NCBI GenBank assembly: GCA_041648665.1
Contig: JBAZOP010000091.1
Location: 1 to 11,478, forward strand
From: a bacterium
Lineage (GTDB): Bacteria; UBA10199; 2-02-FULL-44-16; JAAZCA01
Direction of reading: 5' to 3'
Length of the DNA: 11,478 nucleotides
Part shown: positions 1 through 6,367 of the stretch, one piece after another
Position numbering within the stretch: the stretch's first letter is position 1
How the letters are laid out: every line of letters begins with the position of its first letter
Notes under the pieces: generated by a model
Seen by the model: the letters and a program-made list of their open reading frames with translations, nothing else
The model's database searches: none
Told to the model about the DNA's origin: nothing
Made by a program: the position numbers and the translations under genes

Positions 1-86
1 CTGCTGGCTCCGCGGTGAGCTATGATCGCGGGCCTCTTCTTCGGCGCTGAGACATCGGCGAGGGGATTGATTTCGATCCTGTCCAT
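1..86 (-). CDS. Glycerophosphodiester phosphodiesterase-like protein, N-terminal fragment
   Basis: Only the first 28 codons lie in the window; the gene continues past the left edge. The reading begins at an ATG at 86 with a TAA codon directly upstream in frame, so no earlier start is possible. Residues 19-28 read RPAIIAHRGA followed by S. The IAHRGAS block is the N-terminal signature of the GDPD family (GlpQ/UgpQ), in which the His of HRG (here His24) lies at the active site of a TIM barrel. The family hydrolyses glycerophosphodiesters to glycerol-3-phosphate and an alcohol. No signal peptide is visible, which fits a cytoplasmic UgpQ-like form. It lies 35 bases beyond the rsmE stop on the same strand and could be the third gene of a prmA-rsmE operon. 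It has no clear ribosome binding site. The family call rests on one short motif and is moderate; substrate and full length cannot be seen. Confidence 0.62.
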   Translation of the reverse strand, partial: MDRIEINPLADVSAPKKRPAIIAHRGAS

Positions 87-90
87 TTAA

Positions 91-163
91 GCGATATATC
101 ACATGATTCAGGCCGTGTCGATCAGACTGTCTCCGTGTTTCCCGATTCGTACTGATATATCGC
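91..163. repeat. 11-base inverted repeat with GATATATC cores
   Basis: GCGATATATCA (91-101) and TGATATATCGC (153-163) are perfect reverse complements separated by 51 bases. Each contains the 8-base palindrome GATATATC, at 93-100 and 154-161, so the two sites are 61 bases apart, close to a whole number of helical turns. One copy lies in the 3' end of rsmE, the other just upstream of the GDPD-like start and on its candidate -10 element. A paired operator is possible; function is unproven. Confidence 0.35.
93..121 (-). promoter_or_regulatory. Candidate promoter for the left-edge GDPD-like gene
   Basis: On the minus strand TCGACA (121-116, five of six matches to TTGACA) is followed after 17 bases by TATATC (98-93, four of six matches to TATAAT). 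A transcription start about seven bases further on would fall at or next to the ATG at 86, giving little or no leader. This is a pattern match only. The gene could equally be read through from rsmE. Confidence 0.3.
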
Positions 164-865
164 GACAGCGGCGACTGCGGCTGTCTCGGCTTTGAGAATC
201 TGTCGGCCGAGGCTCGCTGTCAGCGCGCCTTTTCCCCTGGCTTGGTCGACCTCTTCATCGGTGAAACCTCCTTCGGGGCCGATGATGATGATGCCTTCGC
301 GAGAGAGATCGGCGTCCGCGAGCGCCTTGCGAATGCTGAGCGCGGCCTCGCCCTCGTACAGCAACAGCGCCGGTTTGAACTCCGTCAGGCGTGAACAGAG
401 GAGCAAAAAATCGATCGCCTTCTCCACAGAGGGGACAAAGGGGAGGCCGGACTGCTTCGCAGCCTCCAGCGCTATCTTCCTGAGCCTCTCGATCTTCCGC
501 GAGGAGCCGGCATGTTCGGCCTTCCTGACCGTGCGCGCCGAGTTGAAGGGAAGGATGCGGCGACAGCCCAGCTCCACCGACTTCTGGATCGCCCACTCCA
601 TCCTCTCGGCGCGGATCGATGCGATTGCAAGCGCCGGCGGAGGATTGGGGTCCACGCGCGTGATCTCCTCAATGATGTCGAGGATCACGCTCATTGCCTT
701 GGCTTGCCTGATCACTGCCCTGAATGATCTGCCTTTGCCGTCCGAGAGCACCATCCAGTCGCCTTGTCCAAGCCTCAGCGATTGCAGGATGTGCCTGGCG
801 TCGGCGCCGCGGATCTCCACATGCTTCGATGCGGCGAGGCTTGTATCCACGAAGAACTGGGGCAT
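122..865 (-). CDS. rsmE: 16S rRNA (uracil1498-N3)-methyltransferase RsmE
   Basis: RsmE uses S-adenosylmethionine to methylate N3 of U1498 in helix 44 of 16S rRNA, acting on the assembled 30S subunit in the cytoplasm. The 247-residue length is normal for the family. The N-terminal part (about 1-75) is the small RNA-binding PUA-like domain. The C-terminal part is a SPOUT-type trefoil-knot methyltransferase domain, shown by GPEGGF at 196-201 and the knot segment LGRQILKAETA at 219-229, which bind the cofactor. The ATG at 865 has a strong AGGAGAGG ribosome binding site embedded in the last codons of prmA, whose stop lies only four bases upstream, so the two genes are probably translated from one mRNA. 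prmA-rsmE adjacency is common in bacteria and supports the call. Nothing looks truncated. Confidence 0.93.
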   Translation of the reverse strand: MPQFFVDTSLAASKHVEIRGADARHILQSLRLGQGDWMVLSDGKGRSFRAVIRQAKAMSVILDIIEEITRVDPNPPPALAIASIRAERMEWAIQKSVELGCRRILPFNSARTVRKAEHAGSSRKIERLRKIALEAAKQSGLPFVPSVEKAIDFLLLCSRLTEFKPALLLYEGEAALSIRKALADADLSREGIIIIGPEGGFTDEEVDQARGKGALTASLGRQILKAETAAVAAVAIYQYESGNTETV

Positions 866-869
866 GGGA

Positions 870-1730
870 TCATCCTCTCCTGAATATTACGGCGCTCCAT
901 TCACCGCGCCTCTTCGCCTCGCTGCTCGTGAACCCACGGCCATACGCGTCCTTTATCTCGTCCTCTTGGTCCGGGGTTATGCCGGAGAGCACGAGGGTGC
1001 CGTGCGGCGCCACCCTTTTCATTATAGGATCGCGAAGCTCTATCAGCGTGGGGAGCAGTATGTTGGCCACGACCAGGTCGAAGCCAAGGCCAGCGTCCTC
1101 AATTCGCTGGGCGAGCAGTATGTCGGAGCAGGAGTTCTTCTCGAAATTTTCTTTCGCGACCTCGAGCGCGTCGGGATCGTTCTCGATCGCGCAGATGTTC
1201 CTTACTCCGAGGAGCCTCGCCGTGATCGCGAGGATTCCGCTGCCGGTCCCCACGTCCAGCATGGAGCTTGCGCGGTGCGCGCACGATTCTATCGCTTCTG
1301 CGCAGAGCTTCGTGGTCTCGTGCAGGCCGGTCCCGAACGCCATCCCCGGGTCCAGGTTGATGACCGATTCGTTCGCGCGCGGCACGTAGCGCTCCCAGCT
1401 GGGGACCACGACGATGCCCTTGGCGATTTCAAAGGGCGCAAAGTGCTGCTTGCAGAGTTCGGTGTAATCCGCGATGCGCTCCCTCTGCACTAGGATGTCG
1501 GCGTCGCGCAGCCCGGGGAATGCCTTGAACGCCTGCGCTGCTTCGAGCTTGAGAAGGGGCTCGCTCCTCTCCGAAGAGTTGAAACAGGCGACGACGGTCA
1601 CGAATTTTTTGTCATCGTGCGGCTTTTCGAGCGTGGAGCTCGAACCGAGTCCGCAGAGGAGGAACTCGGCGTTTTCAGCCTCCTCCTTTGGGACGGTCGC
1701 CTCTAGGCGCAATATATCGGGATCTTTCAT
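870..1730 (-). CDS. prmA: Ribosomal protein L11 methyltransferase PrmA
   Basis: PrmA is a class I SAM-dependent methyltransferase that trimethylates ribosomal protein L11 on amino groups. From the ATG at 1730 the protein has 286 residues, typical of the family. An N-terminal substrate-recognition domain (about 1-85) precedes the catalytic Rossmann domain. Visible signatures are DPGMAFGTGLHE (127-138), the SAM-binding motif I LDVGTGSG (158-165) and the catalytic-region block VANILL (221-226). The frame stays open to a TTG at 1772, but that start lacks a ribosome binding site and would add 14 non-conserved residues, so the ATG is preferred even though its own site is weak. The gene leads a tight pair with rsmE and is divergent from the zinc-ribbon membrane protein gene, from which it is separated by 55 bases. 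Confidence 0.93.
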   Translation of the reverse strand: MKDPDILRLEATVPKEEAENAEFLLCGLGSSSTLEKPHDDKKFVTVVACFNSSERSEPLLKLEAAQAFKAFPGLRDADILVQRERIADYTELCKQHFAPFEIAKGIVVVPSWERYVPRANESVINLDPGMAFGTGLHETTKLCAEAIESCAHRASSMLDVGTGSGILAITARLLGVRNICAIENDPDALEVAKENFEKNSCSDILLAQRIEDAGLGFDLVVANILLPTLIELRDPIMKRVAPHGTLVLSGITPDQEDEIKDAYGRGFTSSEAKRRGEWSAVIFRRG

Positions 1731-1746
1731 GATTTGACCGCATGAT

Positions 1747-1773
1747 CTAGCATGTGTTAGCTTGCTTAGCAAG
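1747..1773. promoter_or_regulatory. Palindrome and TAGC repeats between divergent genes
   Basis: CTTGCTTAGCAAG (1761-1773) is a perfect palindrome with 6-base arms and a single central base. CTAGC (1747-1751), TTAGC (1757-1761) and TTAGC (1766-1770) recur at 10- and 9-base steps, roughly one per helical turn. The cluster sits in the 55-base gap between prmA and the membrane protein gene, where an operator for either would be expected. I found no convincing -35/-10 pair here. The hairpin has no U-tract, so it is not a terminator. Confidence 0.3.
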
Positions 1774-1785
1774 ACGGAGGGACGC

Positions 1786-2544
1786 GTGATCTACTGTTGT
1801 CCGCTTTGCAATAATAAGTTCAGGGCAGAGGGCCGGGGCGTATTCCTCTGTCCTTCATGCAGCCGCGAGCTCAGGGTGGGTGCACTCGCGGAAGGGACCG
1901 CGTGGGACGCCGAGTCGCAGGGCAGATGGGTCGAGGCGATCGTCGCCACAACCAAGGGCGCCATAGCAGAGCCCGGCATGTTCTTTTCACAGGTCGCGGG
2001 CGGCAGGGGGTGGGTCCGGCCCTGGGCGTATGCGCTCATCATATCGTCGCTGGTCTTTGTGATTTCAGCGGCCTATCAGTTCGGTTTCCAGGCACTGGCT
2101 TCGAGTTTTGAGCTTACGGATCCGGCCGAATCGTTGGCATTTTTCAGCATGTTCCCGATATCGGTGGGTGCGCTGATAGCGTTTGCGCTCGTGGGCATAC
2201 CCTTCGGCATGACGGCCGGACTCCTGATACAGGCCGGGATCTACCACGCCTGCCTCTTCGTACTGGGCGCTGCGAAGAGGGGTTTCGCAGACACCTTCAG
2301 GGTCGCCTGCTATTCCATGGCCCCCCAGGTGTTTCAGCTGCTGCCGATAATCGGAGGTCCGCTCGCATGGGGTTGGCAGATGGTCCTCTCGGTGATCGGC
2401 ATCAAGGTTGTTCATGAAACCACATACGGCCGCAGCGCGGTCGCCGTATTCCTGCCCATGATCCTCTGTTGCGGGTTCGTAACTCTGATAGGGGTCGCTG
2501 CAGGGGGCTGGATCTTCGCAAGCCTTATCTCAAAAGCCGTTTGA
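1786..2544 (+). CDS. Zinc-ribbon, multi-pass membrane protein of Yip1 type
   Basis: The protein probably sits in the inner membrane with a cytoplasmic zinc ribbon; its function is unknown. The start is taken as GTG at 1786 because GGAGG (1776-1780) is correctly spaced before it; an in-frame TTG at 1762 has no such site. From the GTG there are 252 residues. Cys5-x2-Cys8 and Cys22-x2-Cys25 form a compact four-cysteine ribbon. A polar stretch follows (26-78), then about five hydrophobic segments: roughly 79-104, 123-141, 143-161, 183-205 and 217-245. The core segment with Gly/Pro-rich helices resembles the bacterial Yip1/YIP1-domain family, in which such N-terminal ribbons occur. Bacterial members have no settled role. 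The gene converges on the binding-protein gene with 20 bases between the stops and no terminator visible. The family name is moderate; the topology is well supported. Confidence 0.72.
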   Translation: MIYCCPLCNNKFRAEGRGVFLCPSCSRELRVGALAEGTAWDAESQGRWVEAIVATTKGAIAEPGMFFSQVAGGRGWVRPWAYALIISSLVFVISAAYQFGFQALASSFELTDPAESLAFFSMFPISVGALIAFALVGIPFGMTAGLLIQAGIYHACLFVLGAAKRGFADTFRVACYSMAPQVFQLLPIIGGPLAWGWQMVLSVIGIKVVHETTYGRSAVAVFLPMILCCGFVTLIGVAAGGWIFASLISKAV

Positions 2545-2564
2545 CCACAGCGGGGGCGCGGCCA

Positions 2565-3344
2565 TCAGCGCGCCTCGGCAAAACCCTTGAGCCTGAGTTC
2601 GAGCAGGAGCTCCTTTGCATCGGAGTCGCTGCCTGCGGCGATCAGCACTTGCTTCAGCTTGTCCGCATCTTTCCATGAGGGATCGAAGAGCAGGACGCGT
2701 GCGGTCGGCACGATCTCGGAGCTTTCGATCGTGACGAGGGGTTTGGCCCACGCAGCGCTGAGTTTGGCCAGAGTCTCCGCCTCTATCGGCGTCAGTATGG
2801 CGACGGCATCCAACTCCTTCGCTGCGATCTTCTTGAGCCCTGAAAAGATCTGCGTGGTCGGAGTCACGATTGCGTCGGCAGGGAGCTTGGGGAAGAGCTT
2901 CTCCCTCACGTAGGCCAGCTCCATCGGTTCGCTCGAGATGACCTTTGTGCCCGGCTTCAGCTCTTTTGATGTCCCCACGATCGCGTATCTCTCGGTGGCT
3001 GCACCTTTTGGCAGTGGGAGGGTTGCGAGCAGGATCTGAGCCTGGCCCAGTTTCTCCCTGTTCTGGCTGAAGGCCGCGAAGCTCACTATGCCCACGATGG
3101 GCTTGTTCTGGGAGATGTATTTGAGCCCCCCGTCGACGGTGTTGTAGTAGCGGCCGTCGATCGTGAGGTTTCCCATCTTCATGCTCACATACTCGAGGAA
3201 CTCGTCGAGCACGGGCTGCGCCTCCTCCGTGCTGCCGGCCTCGCCCGGGTACCAGAAGACCATGGACGCGTTTCCGGCATGCGCCTGAGGAGCGGCGAGC
3301 GATACGGCTGCGACCAATAACAGGGCTGATGCGATCCTTTTCAT
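2565..3344 (-). CDS. Exported PhnD-like solute-binding protein
   Basis: This appears to be a periplasmic binding protein of the type II fold, similar to the PhnD/phosphate-phosphonate binding family. Ligand is unknown. From ATG 3344 it has 259 residues. Residues 1-23 are a classic Sec signal: MKR, a hydrophobic core ALLLVAAVSLAA, then the cleavage site AHA before Gly24. No lipobox cysteine is present. The mature part opens with MVFWYPGEAG, and a segment near residues 65-110 (DGRYYNTVDGG, then IVGIVSFAAF) fits the family pattern in which a residue stretch is tested for ligand presence. An upstream ATG at 3365 is rejected because it lacks a ribosome binding site, whereas 3344 has a G-rich one (GGGGGTGG on the minus strand). 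No ABC permease or ATPase gene lies next to it. It could be a sensor or accessory subunit instead of a transporter component. Confidence 0.7.
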   Translation of the reverse strand: MKRIASALLLVAAVSLAAPQAHAGNASMVFWYPGEAGSTEEAQPVLDEFLEYVSMKMGNLTIDGRYYNTVDGGLKYISQNKPIVGIVSFAAFSQNREKLGQAQILLATLPLPKGAATERYAIVGTSKELKPGTKVISSEPMELAYVREKLFPKLPADAIVTPTTQIFSGLKKIAAKELDAVAILTPIEAETLAKLSAAWAKPLVTIESSEIVPTARVLLFDPSWKDADKLKQVLIAAGSDSDAKELLLELRLKGFAEAR

Positions 3345-3373
3345 TTCAGGCCACCCCCTTCTCATAGGGGCGA

Positions 3374-3401
3374 TGTTTAGGCTGGTTTCTCATAATGTCA
3401 A
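3374..3401 (-). promoter_or_regulatory. Candidate sigma-70-type promoter of the binding-protein gene
   Basis: On the minus strand a perfect TTGACA (3401-3396) is followed after 16 bases by TAAACA (3379-3374, three of six matches to TATAAT). The predicted transcript start near 3367 leaves a leader of about 23 bases with a G-rich ribosome binding site before the ATG at 3344, which supports that start over the ATG at 3365. Confidence 0.42.
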
Positions 3402-3426
3402 CCTCCGCAAGCCGCAGCTCCGGTCT

Positions 3427-3480
3427 CTAATTAGTTTTGACGCACGGGCGGCCGTATGTTAAGTGCCCAATTTAATTAAA
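3427..3480. promoter_or_regulatory. AT-rich palindromes upstream of the glycosyltransferase operon
   Basis: Two AT-rich perfect palindromes, CTAATTAG (3427-3434) and TTTAATTAAA (3471-3480), both contain TAATTA and have centres 45 bases apart in an otherwise G+C-rich region. Between them lies a weak promoter candidate, TTGACG (3437-3442) and TTAAGT (3459-3464) with a 16-base spacer. The operon promoter is expected in this interval, but the elements are poor matches. Confidence 0.25.
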
Positions 3481-3496
3481 CGTTTTTGGGGGACCT

Positions 3497-4483
3497 ATGC
3501 AGAACAGGCAGATGCTGGACACCGCAGACCGGCCATACGATCTCTCGGTCATCATTCCCTATTATAATGAAAGGGAGAGTCTGCCCATCCTCTATAATGA
3601 GCTCCTGGCGGTCCTTACGCCCACGAAACTCACCTACGAGATAGTGATAGTGGACGATGGTTCCGACGACGGCAGCGAATCACTCCTCCGTGACCTCGCG
3701 CAAAAGGACCACAGGATAAAGGTGGTGCGGTTCACGCGCAATTTCGGGCAGACGGCTGCGATGGCCGCGGGGTTCGCGTTCGCCAGAGGCCGCATCTATG
3801 TGCCGATGGACGCCGACAACCAGAACGACCCTGCCGACATACCGAAGCTGCTTGCGAAGCTGGATGAGGGGTTCGACGTGGTGTCCGGATGGCGGAAGAA
3901 TCGCAAGGATGCGATGCTCACGCGCAAACTGCCCTCGAAGATCGCGAACTGGCTGCTCTCCGTGGTGACCGGCGTCAAGCTCATGGACTACGGCTGCTCG
4001 CTCAAGGCGTACCGCGCTGAGTACATCGACACGATCGATCTATACGGCGAGATGCATCGCTTCATACCCGCGTACGCCCACATGGCCGGGGCAAAGGTAG
4101 CCGAGATGGAGGTGAACCACAGGCCTCGCCTGAAGGGAAAGTCGAAGTACGGGCTAGTCAGGATATTCAAGGTCCTCATGGACCTCATCACAGTCAAATT
4201 CCTGCTCAGCTATGCCAGGAAGCCGGGCTATCTTTTCGGCGGCGTGGGATCGGTCCTGTGCGTGCTCGGCCTGGCCTCGGCCCTCGAGGTCATAGTGGAG
4301 AAGATGTGGGTAGGGACGTTCGCGCACAAAAATCCGTTTCTGATCCTCGCCGTCTTTCTCTTCTTCATCGGGGTCCAGCTCGTCATGATGGGCCTGATAG
4401 CGGAGCTTTTGGTTAGGACCTATCACGAGTCGCAGGGCAAACCGATCTACCTTGTGAAAGAGAGCATAAACATCAACCCCTGA
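3497..4483 (+). CDS. Polyprenyl-phosphate glycosyltransferase, GT2 family, membrane-anchored
   Basis: The enzyme probably moves a sugar from a nucleotide donor to undecaprenyl phosphate on the cytoplasmic face of the inner membrane, making a lipid-linked donor for envelope glycan modification. Its 328 residues show a GT-A catalytic domain: VDDGS with Asp53-Asp54, then DADNQNDP with the metal-binding Asp105 and Asp107. The block HRPR at 208-211 with GKSKYG at 214-219 is typical of dolichyl-/polyprenyl-phosphate sugar transferases such as DPM1, ArnC and GtrB. Two membrane segments follow (about 245-268 and 283-307), as in the GtrB/ArnC branch. The donor sugar cannot be read from sequence. ATG 3497 has a GGGGGA site a few bases upstream. 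It is the first gene of the compact cluster, six bases before the asparagine synthetase start. Confidence 0.85.
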   Translation: MQNRQMLDTADRPYDLSVIIPYYNERESLPILYNELLAVLTPTKLTYEIVIVDDGSDDGSESLLRDLAQKDHRIKVVRFTRNFGQTAAMAAGFAFARGRIYVPMDADNQNDPADIPKLLAKLDEGFDVVSGWRKNRKDAMLTRKLPSKIANWLLSVVTGVKLMDYGCSLKAYRAEYIDTIDLYGEMHRFIPAYAHMAGAKVAEMEVNHRPRLKGKSKYGLVRIFKVLMDLITVKFLLSYARKPGYLFGGVGSVLCVLGLASALEVIVEKMWVGTFAHKNPFLILAVFLFFIGVQLVMMGLIAELLVRTYHESQGKPIYLVKESININP

Positions 4484-4489
4484 ACTGCC

Positions 4490-6367
4490 ATGTGCGGAAT
4501 CTGCGGCATAATCTACGATGATCCGTCGCGTCCTGTGGAGCGAGAGGTCCTGGTGCGGATGAACCGCACCATGTCGCACCGCGGTCCTGACGATGAAGGC
4601 TATTACATCGCGGATGGCGCCGGTTTGGCCATGCGCAGGCTCGCGATCATCGACGTGGACGGGGGCAGACAGCCTGTGATGTCGGAGAAGGGGGACGTGA
4701 TCGCGCTCGAGAACGGCGAGATATACAACTTCGAGGAGCTCAGGAGGGAGCTCCTCTCAAAAGGCCATCTCTTCAAGTCGCGCACGGACAGCGAGGTGAT
4801 ACCGCACCTTTACGAGGAGGAGGGCGAGGGGCTGCCGAAGAGGCTGAACGGCATGTTCGGCATCGCCGTGTGGGACTCATCAAAAAGGGTGCTCCTGCTG
4901 GCCCGGGACAGGATGGGCGAGAAGCCGCTCTACTGGACGAAGAGGGACGGCGCGCTGATATTCGCTTCAGAGCTCAAGGCGATACTCGCTTACGGGAAAG
5001 GCTGGCGGCCCGATCGCTGCGCGATACAGATGTACCTGGCGCATGAATACGTGCCTGCCCCTCACACAATCTTCGAGGGCGTGTCCAAGCTCGAGGCCGG
5101 CGAGATGCTCCTCCTCAAAGGCGGCGTGCTTGAGCTTCGGAGGTATTGGAGCGTCCCGCTGGGGCAGGAGAGGAACGACATCTCGGAGACGGAGGCCAGG
5201 GAGAAACTTCTCCGGCTTCTGTCCAACTCCGTGAAACAGAGGCTTGTGAGCGATGTTCCCCTGGGCGTGTTCCTGTCGGGCGGAGTGGACTCTTCGACGA
5301 TACTGGCGATGATGGCGCGCCACATGCGCCCCGGCGACATCAAGACGTTCTCGATCTCGTTCTCTGAGAGATCCTTCGACGAGTCGCACCATGCGAGGAG
5401 GGTGGCCGGGCATTTCGGCACGGACCACCATGAGGAGCTGTGCAGTCCCGACTCGCTGATCGAGATCCTTCCCAAGGTGACGGAACTGTTGGACGAGCCG
5501 TTCGCTGACCCGTCCATAATCCCCACCTACGCCCTCTCGCGTTTCACCAGGGAGCACGTCACCGTGGCTCTCGGCGGCGACGGCGGAGACGAATTGTTTG
5601 CGGGATACCCCACCTTTCAAGCGGAGCGCGCCGCGAACTGGTATCTCAAGCTGCCCAGGGCTATGAGGAGATCGCTCGTCGATCCTCTCGCCCGCGCGCT
5701 GACGGTATCGGACGAAAACATGAGCCGTCATTTCCTGGCGAGACAGTTTCTCAAGGGCGTCGAGCGCAAGGATGCGTCGAGGCATCCGATATGGATGGGA
5801 GCTTTCTCGGACGATGAGCTGTCCGAGCTCATGATAGGGGGTCTTGCCTGCGACGTCTATTCGGTCGAGAAACGCCTCTATGAAGAGGCTTTCGGATCGC
5901 GGGGCGGCAACGACCTGCTGTATTGTTACATGAGGACTTACCTCGCGGAGGACATATTCACCAAGGTGGATCGCGCTTCCATGGGCGTTTCGCTCGAGAC
6001 CAGGGCGCCCTTCATGGCCCCCGAGGTGGTTGAGTTTGTCTCGAGGTTGCCGTACAGCATGAAGCTCCGCGGCTTTCGGATGAAACACCTGCTCAAGGAC
6101 GCGGTCAGCGATCTCCTTCCGCGCGGCATAGCGGCAAGGCCCAAGAAAGGCTTCGGGGTGCCGATCGCGAAGTGGGTCAAGGGTCCCCTGAGGGAGATGA
6201 CCCTGGATCTCCTCTCGCAGGGCAGGATGAAGAGGGAGGGGTTCTTCGATCCTGAGGTTGTGGAGGGGATCGTCGGCGATCACTTCGCCGGTAGGGCCGA
6301 TAACCGCAAGAAGATCTGGACCCTCCTCATGTTCCAGAGATGGATGGAAAGGTGGGGCAATGCCTGA
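4490..6367 (+). CDS. asnB: Asparagine synthetase, glutamine-hydrolysing (AsnB family)
   Basis: The enzyme makes asparagine from aspartate, ATP and glutamine in the cytoplasm; related enzymes amidate carboxyl groups of sugars or peptides. It has 625 residues, normal for the family. The N-terminal class II glutaminase has the nucleophile Cys2 (exposed after removal of Met1), RRLAIID at 49-55, NGEIYN at 75-80 and Asp100 in TDSE. The C-terminal synthetase has the PP-loop SGGVDSS at 263-269, GGDGGDE at 362-368, LETRAPF at 502-508 and PKKGFGVP at 551-558. All expected catalytic motifs are present. The start follows the glycosyltransferase stop by six bases and lacks a clear ribosome binding site, so it may be translated by coupling. 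Its end overlaps leuS by eight bases. Whether it makes free asparagine or amidates an envelope sugar cannot be settled here. Confidence 0.88.
   Translation: MCGICGIIYDDPSRPVEREVLVRMNRTMSHRGPDDEGYYIADGAGLAMRRLAIIDVDGGRQPVMSEKGDVIALENGEIYNFEELRRELLSKGHLFKSRTDSEVIPHLYEEEGEGLPKRLNGMFGIAVWDSSKRVLLLARDRMGEKPLYWTKRDGALIFASELKAILAYGKGWRPDRCAIQMYLAHEYVPAPHTIFEGVSKLEAGEMLLLKGGVLELRRYWSVPLGQERNDISETEAREKLLRLLSNSVKQRLVSDVPLGVFLSGGVDSSTILAMMARHMRPGDIKTFSISFSERSFDESHHARRVAGHFGTDHHEELCSPDSLIEILPKVTELLDEPFADPSIIPTYALSRFTREHVTVALGGDGGDELFAGYPTFQAERAANWYLKLPRAMRRSLVDPLARALTVSDENMSRHFLARQFLKGVERKDASRHPIWMGAFSDDELSELMIGGLACDVYSVEKRLYEEAFGSRGGNDLLYCYMRTYLAEDIFTKVDRASMGVSLETRAPFMAPEVVEFVSRLPYSMKLRGFRMKHLLKDAVSDLLPRGIAARPKKGFGVPIAKWVKGPLREMTLDLLSQGRMKREGFFDPEVVEGIVGDHFAGRADNRKKIWTLLMFQRWMERWGNA

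Noticed and set aside
192..1493. A 433-codon plus-strand open frame across rsmE and prmA
   Set aside because: It runs antisense to two clear methyltransferase genes and is in codon register with prmA. No domain is recognisable.
1762..1785. TTG start at 1762 for the zinc-ribbon membrane protein
   Set aside because: It lies within the palindrome and lacks a ribosome binding site, whereas GTG 1786 follows GGAGG at the right distance.
3345..3365. Upstream ATG at 3365 for the binding protein
   Set aside because: There is no ribosome binding site before it, it lies almost on the predicted transcript start, and it would put RRGWPE in front of a signal peptide that is already complete.
4967..6283. 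A 438-codon minus-strand open frame inside asnB
   Set aside because: It has the same register effect as in leuS: lack of TTA, CTA and TCA codons in asnB. No recognisable domain and no ribosome binding site.
6258..6359. A 34-codon upstream extension of leuS
   Set aside because: It lies entirely within asnB, has no similarity to a LeuS N-terminus, and the ATG at 6360 has a good ribosome binding site.
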